From assembly GCA_016302405.1 (NCBI GenBank), contig JAEDNR010000023.1, forward strand, positions 1 to 22,810: DNA of 22,810 bases. Direction: 5' to 3'. This document shows positions 1 through 7,923 of the stretch, in pieces; position 1 is the first letter of the stretch, and the number at the start of each line of letters is the position of its first letter. The notes beneath the pieces are model-generated. The model had not been told where the DNA came from. It worked only from the letters and a program-made list of their open reading frames with translations, and made no database searches. The position numbers and the translations under genes are program-made. The stretch is from Oscillospiraceae bacterium. GTDB lineage: Bacteria; Bacillota; Clostridia; Oscillospirales; Oscillospiraceae.

Positions 1-1978
1 CCAGCTCCAGGGTGGTCTCAAAGGGCTGCTCCTCCTGGGTGGCCCAGCGCACCCGGACCCACCGGGCGGCTTCCTTGGGGTCGTCCCGGTTTTTGGCGTT
101 GGGGCAGTCCGCCCGGTGGATGGACACGCCGAAGCCCTTGGTGATGAAGCCCACGATGGGGTCGCCGGGCACCGGGGTGCAGCATTTAGCGAACTTGATC
201 ATGCAGGAATCGATGTCCTCCACAATGACCCCATTCACCGCGTGGCGGTTCTGCTTCACGGACTCGGAATCCGGGTTTACCCGCAGGGGAGAAACCGGCT
301 GTTTTTCCGCGGTCTGGGCTTTCAGGGCCTTTGTGATATCGTCCCGGATCCGGCCCACAGCCTTGACCGCGGTCAGGCCGCCATAGCCGATGGCGGCGTA
401 CATATCGTCCCAGCAGTCAAAGGAGAGCTTGCGCAGCAGCTGGGGCTCCAGCTCCGAATCGGTGATGGCGGAAAGGGGCAGTCCCATCCGTTTCATTTCC
501 GACTCAAAGGAGGCCCGGCCGTGGAGGATGTTTTCCTCCCGCTTCTCTTTCTTGAACCACTGCTTGATCTTGGTTCTGGCCTGGTTGCTCTTGCAGATGT
601 TCAGCCAGTCCCGGCTGGGGCCCTTGGCACTCTTGGAGGTGAGGATCTCGCAGATGTCGCCGTTATTTAACGTGGTGTCAATGTTGGCGATCCGGTTATT
701 CACCTTGGCGCCCACCATGGAGTTGCCCACTCCGGAATGGATAGCGTAGGCAAAGTCGATGGGGGTGGAGCCGGAGGGCAGGGGGACGATCCGGCCCTTG
801 GGGGTGAAGACGAAGACCTCGTCGTCAAACATGTCGATTTTCAGGGACTGGACGTATTCCTCGGCGTCCGCGTCCTGCTGGCTTTCCAGGAGCCGCCTTA
901 CCCACTCAAAGTCCTTCTCCGAGCCGGAGCCGGTGCCCTGCTTGTATTTCCAGTGGGCGGCGATGCCGTATTCCGCCGTCTCGTGCATTTCCCAGGTGCG
1001 GATCTGCACCTCAAAGGGGATGCCCTGGGAGCCGATGACGGTGGTGTGCAGACTCTGGTACATGTTGGGCTTGGGGGTGGAAATATAGTCCTTGAACCTG
1101 CCTGGGATCAGGTTAAACAGGTCGTGGATATGGCCCAGCACGTTGTAGCAGTCGGGGATGGTATCCACGATGACCCGGAAAGCGTAGATGTCGTACAGCT
1201 CGTCCATGGTCTTGGCCTGGGCCTGCATCTTCCGGTAGATGGAGTAGACATGCTTGATCCGTCCGTAGGTGGTGTTGTGGATCCCCACGGCGGTGAGCCG
1301 CTGGGTGATCTTATCCTGGATGGTCCGCATGAAGGTCTCGTCCTGCTCCTTGTGGGCCTGGAGGTAGGAAGTGATCTCATTGTATTCCATGGGGGCAAGG
1401 TAGCGCAGGGCGGTATCCTCCAGCTCCCATTTGACCCGCTGCATACCTAAGCGGTGGGCCAGGGGGGCGTAGATGTCCATGGTCTCCCGGCACTTGATGA
1501 TCTGCTTTTCCGGGGTCTGGTACTGCATGGTACGCATGTTGTGGAGCCGGTCGGCGATCTTGATAAGCACCACCCGGATGTCCTTGCTCATGGCCATGAA
1601 CATTTTCCGTAGATTTTCCATCTGGGCCTGCTCAGTGGAGGAAAAATTGGCCCGGGTCAGCTTGGTAACGCCCTCCACCAGCTCGGCGACCGTGGGGCCG
1701 AAGAGCCGCTCGATCTCCTCGTGGGAAGCGTCGGTGTCCTCAATGCAGTCGTGGAGCAGAGCGCCCAGAATGGCGTCCTGGTCCAGGCCCATTTCCGTTA
1801 CGATCTGGGCCACCGCCAGGGGGTGAATGATATAGGGGGAGCCGTCCTTCCGCTTCTGAACGGCATGCTTTTTGTTGGCGTAGTCCACCGCCCGGTTGAT
1901 AAGCGCCATATCGGCGCTGGGCATCCGTTTGCGGATGGCCTCACACATGGCGTCATAATGTTCTTCAAAGGTTTCCAA
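1..1978 (-). CDS. relA: Bifunctional (p)ppGpp synthetase/hydrolase (RelA/SpoT family), 3' end outside window
   Basis: Makes and degrades the alarmone (p)ppGpp in the cytoplasm (stringent response). About 659 residues are visible. In order: an HD hydrolase domain with intact HDCIED at about residues 76-81; a synthetase domain with the RFKD signature (about 294-297), the RxKD form typical of bifunctional Rel rather than monofunctional RelA; a TGS domain (about 385-440); and a Cys-containing zinc-finger/RIS region with KCCTPVPGD and HRADCPN (about 590-630). The C-terminal ACT domain lies beyond the window edge. The start is uncertain: TTG at 1978, 5 nt after the recJ stop, with a weak purine-rich SD in the recJ tail, or ATG at 1948. 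The TTG gives the more usual N-terminus. It is probably co-transcribed with recJ, the common Firmicutes order. Both activities look intact. Confidence 0.95.
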   Translation of the reverse strand, partial: METFEEHYDAMCEAIRKRMPSADMALINRAVDYANKKHAVQKRKDGSPYIIHPLAVAQIVTEMGLDQDAILGALLHDCIEDTDASHEEIERLFGPTVAELVEGVTKLTRANFSSTEQAQMENLRKMFMAMSKDIRVVLIKIADRLHNMRTMQYQTPEKQIIKCRETMDIYAPLAHRLGMQRVKWELEDTALRYLAPMEYNEITSYLQAHKEQDETFMRTIQDKITQRLTAVGIHNTTYGRIKHVYSIYRKMQAQAKTMDELYDIYAFRVIVDTIPDCYNVLGHIHDLFNLIPGRFKDYISTPKPNMYQSLHTTVIGSQGIPFEVQIRTWEMHETAEYGIAAHWKYKQGTGSGSEKDFEWVRRLLESQQDADAEEYVQSLKIDMFDDEVFVFTPKGRIVPLPSGSTPIDFAYAIHSGVGNSMVGAKVNNRIANIDTTLNNGDICEILTSKSAKGPSRDWLNICKSNQARTKIKQWFKKEKREENILHGRASFESEMKRMGLPLSAITDSELEPQLLRKLSFDCWDDMYAAIGYGGLTAVKAVGRIRDDITKALKAQTAEKQPVSPLRVNPDSESVKQNRHAVNGVIVEDIDSCMIKFAKCCTPVPGDPIVGFITKGFGVSIHRADCPNAKNRDDPKEAARWVRVRWATQEEQPFETTLEL

Positions 1979-1983
1979 AACGA

Positions 1984-4038
1984 TCAGCTCTCTTTCGCCC
2001 GCAGCAGCCGCTGCATGGTTTGGCTTTCACTCAGGTCGGCTTTTCCCGGCCCGGGGGTAAGGGCAATGGTAAGACAATTCCGGGTCCTGTGGACCTGCAG
2101 AAGCCCTACATCCTGGAAAATATCCAGGCAGGTCATGAGCTGGCCCAAGTTCATGGGCTGCTCCGACCATCGGACGATCTTCCGGCACAGGCAGATGGGG
2201 GATTCCTGCCCGGTTCCCCGGGAGGAAAGGTACCGCCACACGATGGCAAGGGTCTGGCGGCTGGGAAGCAGAGCCTGGGCATCCTGGGCGGTGATCCGGT
2301 TCTCCCGGAGCAGCCGGTAGGCGGCAGTTTCGGTGCCGCAGGGGACGGCGCAGCTGGGACGGATGTCCACCACATTGAGCTGGGGGGTCTGCTCTCCCCG
2401 GTATTCATTGATCTGGGGGACAAAGGCCACATCCACCCGGTCACCGGGGGCGATACTGGCGGCCTCCGGGGTCATGGAGAAGTAAATGGCGTTCAAGCCG
2501 TAGTGCCCGCAGCGCAGCCGCAGCCGCATGTGCCGCCCGCTGCCCACCATGGTGATCCGGTCAATTACCGCATCCTTGAGCATCAGAATGGGCTTGGGGC
2601 AGCCGCAGCCGCAGGGCTCCAGAATGCTGAGGCTCGCGATGTTGGATACCGTCAGCACCTCCGGTGTCACGGCGCAGTCGATGTCCAGGGCCTGCCGGGG
2701 CACGTCGTCCTGGAAGTAGGTGCGGGCCAGGGCGCTGATCTGCCGGCGGAATTCCGGGATATTCTCCCGGGAGATGGTGAAACCAGCGGCAAGCTCGTGG
2801 CCGCCGTAGCTTTCCAAAAGGCCTGACAGGGCCCGCAGGGAGGCAAAGAGGTTAAAGCCCCCGTGACTGCGGGAGCTGGCTTTTCCGTGTTCCCCGTCCA
2901 GACAGATGAGGAAGGCGGGGCAGGCGTATTCCTCCGCGATGCGGCTGGCGACGATGCCCACCACGCCCTGGTGCCAGCGCTCATCGGCCAGTACAATGGC
3001 GTCCGGCGCGGCGCTGCCCCGGAGGTGCTCCACCGCCTGGCGGTAGATTTCCGACTCCACGGCCTGCCGCTCCCGGTTCAGCTCGCAAAGCTCCCGGGCG
3101 GCAGCCTCTCCCCGGACCGGGTCCTGGGTGAGGAACAGCTCCACCGCGGCGTCGATCTTGCCCATCCGTCCGGCGGCGTTGATCCGGGGGGCCAGCATAT
3201 AGCCGATGGTGGAGGCGGTGACGCTGCCGCTTTCACAGCCGCACTGGGCCATGAGGGCGGCAAGGCCGGGTCTCGGGTGGCTGTTCAGGGCTTCCAGGCC
3301 CCTTTTTACATAGATCCGGTTTTCTCCCACCAGGGGGATCACATCCGCTACGGTGCCCAGGCACACCATGTCCGCATACTCCTGAAGCATTTCCGCCGGG
3401 TCGCCGCTGAGGGCGCAGACCAGTTTAAAGGCGACACCCACGCCGGACAGGCTCCCGCCCTGGTAGCCGCCGTCGGGCCGGTGGGGATCCACCACCGCCA
3501 CGGCGTCGGGGAGGGAATCCTTACACTCGTGGTGGTCGGTGATCACAACGTCCATCCCCAGCTGCTTTGCAAGGGCGGTTTCCTCCACGGCGGTGATGCC
3601 GCAGTCCACCGTGACCACCAGCTTCACGCCCTCGCAGGCGAGCTGCCGCAGGGCCATTTCGTTCAGGCCGTAGCCCTCCTCCAGCCTGCCGGGTATGTAG
3701 GGTACGCAGTCCGCCCCGTGGCGGCGAAGAAAACGGGTCAGGAGGCACGTGGCGGTGATGCCGTCCACATCATAGTCGCCGAAGACGGCGATTTTCTCGC
3801 CCCGGGTCATGGCAAGTCCCACACGTCCGGCGGCGGCAGCCATATCCGTCAGGGAAAAGGGGTCCGGCAGCGGAGCATCGAATCCGAGAACCTGAACTGC
3901 CTGGGCAGGGGTCTGCATGCCCCGGGCAGCCAGCACCATAGCGGCAAGGGGAGCGTAGCCTCCCTCCGCCAACGCATTCACCGCACTTTGCGCTCCCTCA
4001 CCAACATTCCAAACACCGTATTTCACATCGATCCACAT
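1984..4038 (-). CDS. recJ: Single-stranded-DNA-specific 5'-3' exonuclease RecJ
   Basis: Cytoplasmic 5'-3' exonuclease used in recombinational and mismatch repair. The protein is 684 aa with DHH-family motifs: DYDVDG at residues 88-93, VDCGIT near 144-149 and DHH at 168-170, followed by the DHHA1 region and an OB-fold part. It is longer than the E. coli enzyme, with about 100 extra C-terminal residues, as is usual in Firmicutes. The ATG at 4038 has no convincing Shine-Dalgarno and follows only about 17 nt after the predicted transcription start, so the leader is very short. An internal GTG four codons in (before KYGVW) would match the usual RecJ start better but also lacks an SD. relA follows after 5 nt. 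Confidence 0.96.
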   Translation of the reverse strand: MWIDVKYGVWNVGEGAQSAVNALAEGGYAPLAAMVLAARGMQTPAQAVQVLGFDAPLPDPFSLTDMAAAAGRVGLAMTRGEKIAVFGDYDVDGITATCLLTRFLRRHGADCVPYIPGRLEEGYGLNEMALRQLACEGVKLVVTVDCGITAVEETALAKQLGMDVVITDHHECKDSLPDAVAVVDPHRPDGGYQGGSLSGVGVAFKLVCALSGDPAEMLQEYADMVCLGTVADVIPLVGENRIYVKRGLEALNSHPRPGLAALMAQCGCESGSVTASTIGYMLAPRINAAGRMGKIDAAVELFLTQDPVRGEAAARELCELNRERQAVESEIYRQAVEHLRGSAAPDAIVLADERWHQGVVGIVASRIAEEYACPAFLICLDGEHGKASSRSHGGFNLFASLRALSGLLESYGGHELAAGFTISRENIPEFRRQISALARTYFQDDVPRQALDIDCAVTPEVLTVSNIASLSILEPCGCGCPKPILMLKDAVIDRITMVGSGRHMRLRLRCGHYGLNAIYFSMTPEAASIAPGDRVDVAFVPQINEYRGEQTPQLNVVDIRPSCAVPCGTETAAYRLLRENRITAQDAQALLPSRQTLAIVWRYLSSRGTGQESPICLCRKIVRWSEQPMNLGQLMTCLDIFQDVGLLQVHRTRNCLTIALTPGPGKADLSESQTMQRLLRAKES

Positions 4039-4061
4039 CCATATTAAAAGCTTTTCTCTAT

Positions 4062-4090
4062 ATTATAGCAAAAGATGCCCCGATGCACAA
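4062..4090 (-). promoter_or_regulatory. Predicted sigma-A promoter for recJ-relA
   Basis: On the minus strand a perfect TATAAT -10 (4062-4067) is preceded after 17 nt by TTGTGC (4085-4090), a half-matching -35. Transcription would begin near 4055, just ahead of the recJ start. Confidence 0.6.
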
Positions 4091-4546
4091 TAGGCAATTT
4101 TCCGGCCGGCAGTGCGGGCATGTAGTGTTACAATTTTCCGGCCGGCAGTGCGGGCAGACAAGTCGTGCGCAAGATGTGTGTAATCATTCTTTCCCTGACC
4201 CGCTCCGTATCGTTTTGTGGTACAGTAAATTGGAATTTGACGAGGAAAAACCGGGCATCGAACAACATTGTCATTCCGAACCAGTGCGCACACTGGTGTG
4301 GGAATCTCCATCGAATTCCAGGCAGTCTATCGTCATACATACCGCTCTTTTGCACTATTTCCATAGTTTGTTAACGAAAAGTGGTGCTTCTAACCGGGGG
4401 ATTGCCACGCCAGTTTGCGAACTGGCTCGCAATGACCGGGAATTCGATAAATTCCAATTTGTATACTTGCTGACTAAAACCGATATGCACATTATTTTAC
4501 AATCGCCGCGAAGCGGCACAGCATCTTATATCTTATATCTCATTAC
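4083..4546. repeat. Intergenic repeat mosaic A (no gene)
   Basis: This 510-bp gap between recJ and ytvI holds no credible gene. It contains two direct copies of a GC-rich unit (ATTTTCCGGCCGGCAGTGCG, about 4096-4120 and 4132-4156). Next comes a module ending in GTGGTAC (4159-4223, minus orientation) shared with two other islands. Two boxes, ATTGGAATTT near 4230 and AAATTCCAATTT near 4453, enclose two REP-like stem-loops (about 4270-4309 and 4397-4437, each a CCAGT...ACTGG palindrome inside CATT...AAT(G/C) flanks). The right end has about three reverse-oriented heptamers (TGAGATA/TAAGATA, about 4521-4546) next to a GCCGC/GCGGC hairpin. Confidence 0.8.
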
Positions 4547-4548
4547 TT

Positions 4549-5595
4549 TCAACTGTCCGCTGACGCGGGCAGCAGGGACAGGAGCGTGACGGCAAGCAAA
4601 GGACTGAGGAGCATCCCGGGCAGACCCCAGAAGCGGTATCCGGCGTACAGGGCCAGCAGCGTGGTCAGGGGGTCTAAGCCTAAGTGCTGCCCCACGAGCT
4701 TTGGCTCCATGGCGGAACGGGTGAGGGATGCCACGGCGTACAGCCCCAGCAGTCCCACGGCTCTGCCCCCGTCCCCCTGGATGAAGCATACCAGCGCCCA
4801 GGGAATCAGCACGGTACCGGTGCCCAGCACGGGAAAGGCATCCACCAGCGCTACCGCCAGGGCCCACAGGGGCGCGTAGGGGATGCGCAGCAGCAGAAAA
4901 CCGGCGGTGAGAAGGATGAGGGTCATTCCGGCAAGCTTCACCTGGGCGAGAAGCCAGCCCAGGCAGGCGTCTTTCATTTTCCTTGCGGAGACCCGGAGCT
5001 TTTTTAGCTTTTCCCGGGAAAACAGGGCGGAAACTCTTTTTTTGAGGGAGGGAAGCCTTGCGGAAATCATATAGCCGGAAATCACGGCGGTGCCCAGGCT
5101 GAGGGCGCTGTCCGGCACATGCCGGAGGATCCCCCCGGCAAGGCCCAGGAGAAAGTCCACCCCCTTGGAAAGCAGCGCCGTCCCTCCGGAGAAAAAAGCA
5201 GCGACACTCCCCTCCAAAGCCGGGCGCAGGCTCTCCGGCGCCCGGCTTGCCAGGGCGGACAGCCAGTTCCGGAGGGCGTCAATGCCGTTTCGGACCGCCT
5301 CGGCCATGGTGGGGAGAATGCCGGACAGGGCGCCCAGCTCCCGGAACATCAGGGCGAGCAGGGTGACCAGTCCCGCAAGAATGGCAAGAAACACCACGCT
5401 CACGCAGAACGCGGCCCCCACCGCCCGCGGGAGGCGGAACCGTTCTTTCAGGAACTTCACCCCCGGCTCCGCGGCAAGGGCAAGGGCCGTGCCCAGCAGA
5501 AAGGGAAACACGGTGGGAAGCACATATTGGACCGTAAGCCACGCCCCCAGAACCAGCCCGCAGAAGCGCAGCGCCCGTTTGACACCCGGATACAT
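4549..5595 (-). CDS. ytvI: AI-2E family permease, YtvI-like sporulation integral membrane protein
   Basis: Polytopic membrane protein of 348 aa in the AI-2E transporter/YtvI family, usual length about 350-370. There are several hydrophobic stretches in the N-terminal 100 residues, a soluble-looking central segment, then the family's C-terminal signature region, VDAFPVLGTG followed by EPKLVGQHLGLDPL and GLPGMLLSPLLAV. YtvI members occur widely in endospore formers; the substrate is unknown. The start at 5595 (MYPGVK) is chosen because AAAGGAGG lies 8 nt upstream; a longer reading frame to 5634 has no SD. It is transcribed alone, convergent with nothing and divergent from the ACT gene. The codons for SALFSREK contain a Noc-site-like palindrome at 5009-5022. 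Family call firm, sporulation role inferred. Confidence 0.85.
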   Translation of the reverse strand: MYPGVKRALRFCGLVLGAWLTVQYVLPTVFPFLLGTALALAAEPGVKFLKERFRLPRAVGAAFCVSVVFLAILAGLVTLLALMFRELGALSGILPTMAEAVRNGIDALRNWLSALASRAPESLRPALEGSVAAFFSGGTALLSKGVDFLLGLAGGILRHVPDSALSLGTAVISGYMISARLPSLKKRVSALFSREKLKKLRVSARKMKDACLGWLLAQVKLAGMTLILLTAGFLLLRIPYAPLWALAVALVDAFPVLGTGTVLIPWALVCFIQGDGGRAVGLLGLYAVASLTRSAMEPKLVGQHLGLDPLTTLLALYAGYRFWGLPGMLLSPLLAVTLLSLLPASADS

Positions 5596-5633
5596 TGGAA
5601 AGACCTCCTTTCGTCGGATTATGGTGATTTGCA

Positions 5634-5694
5634 CGGAGAACCTCCTTAATACCGGAAAATTTTTTCTTGTTTTTTTCCGGGAGGATCCTCCGTG
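5634..5694. other. Nested inverted repeat between divergent ytvI and ACT genes
   Basis: Outer arms 5634-5647 and 5681-5694 (CACGGAG...CTCCGTG) enclose an inner CCGGAAAA/TTTTTCCGG pair (about 5652-5680) around a T-rich loop. It could fold in the ytvI leader or act as a bidirectional terminator or operator. Function unknown. Confidence 0.5.
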
Positions 5695-5698
5695 AGGG

Positions 5699-5726
5699 TT
5701 GCTTTTTTAAAAATGTATGCTACAAT
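5699..5726 (+). promoter_or_regulatory. Predicted promoter for the ACT-domain gene
   Basis: TTGCTT (5699-5704), a 16-nt spacer and TACAAT (5721-5726), about 65 nt ahead of the start codon. Confidence 0.6.
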
Positions 5727-5791
5727 ATCCCATGGAGAGACATTTGTGGGTATACCACGTACAAAAAGAAACTATCAGTAGGAGGAAGCTT

Positions 5792-6232
5792 ATGCCTGCA
5801 AAACCGCAGTATTACATTGTGGAAGCGTCTGCCCTGCCGGAGATATTCCTGAAGGTTGCGGAAACCAAGCGGCTGCTTTCCACGGGAGAGGCATCTACGG
5901 TGAATGAGGCCACCCGGATCACCAACATCAGCCGCAGCGCCTTTTACAAGTACCGGGACGCGGTTCTTCCGTTCCAGAACATGATGACGGGACGGATCAT
6001 TACCTTCCAGTTCCTGCTTCACGATGAACCCGGACTCCTTTCGGAGATTCTCGGCGTGTTTGCCGCCTGCAAGGCCAATATTATTACCATCAACTCCATC
6101 GTTCCAACCAACGGCACCGCCGTCGTTACCATCTCCGCAGAGACCATGGATCTGACCATCTCCCTGGAGGAACTGCTGGATAAGCTTTCGGGCATCCACG
6201 GGGTGCTGAAGGCCGAGGTGCTGGCAGGGTAA
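5792..6232 (+). CDS. ACT domain-containing protein (PheB-like, UPF0735 family)
   Basis: Small cytoplasmic protein of 146 aa in the PheB/UPF0735 family. The N-terminal third (about residues 1-65) contains a helix-turn-helix-like segment, NEATRITNISRSAFYKYRD. The C-terminal part (about 70-146) is an ACT domain, beginning FQFLLHDEPGLLSEIL, the usual first strand and helix of amino-acid-sensing ACT folds. Homologues sit beside threonine or phenylalanine biosynthesis genes in Bacilli and Clostridia; the ligand and partner are not established. Start at 5792 because GGAGGAAGCTT precedes the ATG. The next gene is an aspartate kinase that lacks its own ACT domains, but a strong terminator lies between them, so they are probably separate units. 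Confidence 0.88.
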   Translation: MPAKPQYYIVEASALPEIFLKVAETKRLLSTGEASTVNEATRITNISRSAFYKYRDAVLPFQNMMTGRIITFQFLLHDEPGLLSEILGVFAACKANIITINSIVPTNGTAVVTISAETMDLTISLEELLDKLSGIHGVLKAEVLAG

Positions 6233-6243
6233 AAGCGCATCAT

Positions 6244-6274
6244 CCGCCCCCATTTTGGGGGCGGCTTTCTTTTT
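6244..6274 (+). terminator. Rho-independent terminator after the ACT gene
   Basis: Perfect 8-bp stem CCGCCCCC/GGGGGCGG (6244-6251, 6257-6264) with an ATTTT loop, followed by CTTTCTTTTT. Confidence 0.92.
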
Positions 6275-6361
6275 CCGTCACCTTTCGATACGGTGCCACA
6301 TAGCATGGGGCAGCGGATGACTTTCATGTATGTGCATAGCGGCTTTCCGCGGCAGGAAGAC

Positions 6362-6529
6362 AAATTGGAATTTGTAGGGGCGTAGGGGAGGCGTTTCGCC
6401 TCCCGCAGCAAGCGGGAAAATCACCCAAAAGGGTTGGGCGTAGCGGTAAATAGGCTGCTATGCAAAGGGACGGGAAACCCGTCCCCTACGAAGAGAATCG
6501 ATACCGAGTTCTCCGACAAATTCAATTTT
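6362..6529. repeat. Intergenic repeat mosaic B
   Basis: Bounded by AAATTGGAATTT (6362-6373) and AAATTCAATTTT (6518-6529). The first 99 nt match 93 of 99 positions of the repeat at 22712-22810 without gaps. The last 60 nt or so (from GGGACGGGAAACCCGTCCCC at 6467) match the right part of mosaic F. It contains hairpins GGGGAGGCG/CGCCTCCC and GGGACGGG/CCCGTCCC. The 358-bp gap it fills also holds the terminator at 6244-6274; I see no gene. A possible extended -10 (TGCTATTAT, 6565-6573) sits just ahead of the aspartate kinase gene. Confidence 0.85.
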
Positions 6530-6590
6530 CCCCGCTGCTTTAACCCGATAAGCATATGCATACATGCTATTATGCCAGGAGGGACGGATT

Positions 6591-7316
6591 ATGCGGATCG
6601 TGCAGAAGTACGGAGGAACCTCCCTGGGTGACGAGGGAAAAATCCGGCTGGCAGCCCGGCGGATGACGGGCCTTGCCCGGCAGGGCGCCCAGGTGGTAGC
6701 GGTGGTGTCCGCCCAGGGACAGCTCACCGATGAACTGATCGAAAAGGCGGCAAGGGTGAACCGGCGGGGCGCGGCCCGGGAGATGGATGCCTACCTTGCC
6801 GCGGGGGAGCAGATGTCCGCCGCCTTGATGGCAATGGCCATCGGCGCCCTGGGCTACCCCGCGGTGAGCCTCACCGGCTGGCAGGCGGGGATCCGGACCG
6901 ACAGCGTCCACGGAAACGGGCGGATCCTGGAAATTGACACCACCAGAATCCTTGCTGAGTTGGAAAAGGGCAGGATTGTGGTGGTGGCGGGATTTCAGGG
7001 GGTGAGCCCGGACAATGACATAACCACCCTGGGCCGGGGCGGCTCGGATACCACGGCGGTGGCTCTGGCGGCATGGCTTCATGCGGACCGGTGCCAGATT
7101 TTTACCGATGTGGACGGAGTCTATGACCGGGATCCCCGGATTTACCCAGACGCCACCCGGTTTGGGCGGATCAGCTACGAACGAATGCTGAGCCTCATCG
7201 GCAGCGGCGCCCAGGTGCTCCACGACCGGAGCGTGGAGATCGCCCGGGACCACGGCATCCGCCTGGAGGTCCTCTCCGCCTTCTCCGGCGAACCGGGAAC
7301 CATCGTGGGGGAGTAG
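6591..7316 (+). CDS. Aspartate kinase, catalytic domain only (no ACT domains)
   Basis: Phosphorylates aspartate, the first step toward lysine, threonine and methionine. The protein is 241 aa, against about 400 for typical LysC. It begins KYGGTSLG (the KFGGTS nucleotide motif) and has the family blocks GEQMSAALMAMA, LTGWQAGIRTD, GFQGVSPDNDITTLGRGGSD and FTDVDGVYDRDPR. It ends EPGTIVGE, just where the regulatory ACT tandem normally begins. The stop is clean and no ACT coding follows, so it is either a natural short form or an old truncation. The usual HPRSVE appears as HDRSVE. Start at 6591: AGGAGGG lies 7 nt upstream. An ACT protein is encoded 358 bp upstream. No lysC symbol is given because the paralogue type cannot be told. 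Confidence 0.9.
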   Translation: MRIVQKYGGTSLGDEGKIRLAARRMTGLARQGAQVVAVVSAQGQLTDELIEKAARVNRRGAAREMDAYLAAGEQMSAALMAMAIGALGYPAVSLTGWQAGIRTDSVHGNGRILEIDTTRILAELEKGRIVVVAGFQGVSPDNDITTLGRGGSDTTAVALAAWLHADRCQIFTDVDGVYDRDPRIYPDATRFGRISYERMLSLIGSGAQVLHDRSVEIARDHGIRLEVLSAFSGEPGTIVGE

Positions 7317-7344
7317 GTGTATCGGGTTAAAGCTTCAAAACGAT

Positions 7345-7664
7345 AAAATGGAATTTGGCGGGCAGTTAAGGTGCGCGGGTGGTTAGACGCTTCGCCCCCC
7401 GCACTTGGGAGGGGGGTGTCCCTGCGCCAGCGCAGGGACGGGGGGAGTACGAATTTCCGAAAGCAGAGCGTAAACAGCATTATCTTTCTGTGTTTGCCGT
7501 TCTTATTCTTCGCGCTTTTTTGTGAAGGATATGCGGGTGACGCACTCCCCCCGGTACCACTTAAGCGGACTGGTACCACCCCCCTCACAAGTGCGGGGGG
7601 ACAAGGACGTGTGCCGCATCGGCACCGCTCGCCACTGTCCAAACAGCCCTACAAATTCCAATTT
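7345..7664. repeat. Intergenic repeat mosaic C (320 bp, second copy at 16557-16874)
   Basis: Runs from a left box (7345-7356, AAAATGGAATTT) to a right box (7653-7664, AAATTCCAATTT). Long inverted arms (CCCCCCGCACTT... and ...AAGTGCGGGGGG) carry side hairpins TCCCTGCGC/GCGCAGGGA on the left and GGTACCA/TGGTACC on the right. The centre (TTTCTGTGTTTGCCGT and onward) is shared with the copy at 16557. No credible coding sequence. Confidence 0.85.
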
Positions 7665-7748
7665 CCCGCGGAGCGGCACCACAACTGTACACTGTGAACT
7701 ATCCCCAATCCGGGGGCGGAATATTCTGAAAATGGCAAGAAAAAGTCC

Positions 7749-7777
7749 TTGACATTTGGGCCTTTCCGTGCTAGAAT
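7749..7777 (+). promoter_or_regulatory. Strong sigma-A promoter for infC-rpmI-rplT
   Basis: Perfect TTGACA (7749-7754), 17-nt spacer, TAGAAT (7772-7777). Transcription would begin near 7784, giving a leader of about 140 nt. Confidence 0.88.
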
Positions 7778-7783
7778 TACCCG

Positions 7784-7923
7784 GTAATGAAGAAGGCTGA
7801 ACATCCGCCTCACCGTAAGCATACGCGAAACGGTTTGCATATACGATTCCGATTCTTGTCGGGCGTGTTATCTGCGGATGCTTTGGCGTCCGCTTTTTTG
7901 CTGTTTTTTTGGAGGTGTTTCTC
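7784..7923 (+). promoter_or_regulatory. infC operon leader with attenuator (L20-leader type)
   Basis: The leader ends in an intrinsic terminator: GCGGATGC (7874-7881), loop TTTG, GCGTCCGC (7886-7893), then T-rich sequence, placed directly before the infC SD. CATCCGC at 7802-7808 is perfectly complementary to GCGGATG at 7874-7880 and could form a competing antiterminator. In Firmicutes, L20 is known to bind such leaders and promote termination, so the last gene of the operon would repress all three. The exact aptamer fold was not matched base by base. Confidence 0.75.

Noticed and set aside
116..1450. Plus-strand open frames across 116-670 and 737-1450
   Set aside because: They are antisense shadows of the relA coding region, whose minus-strand translation is a clear Rel protein.
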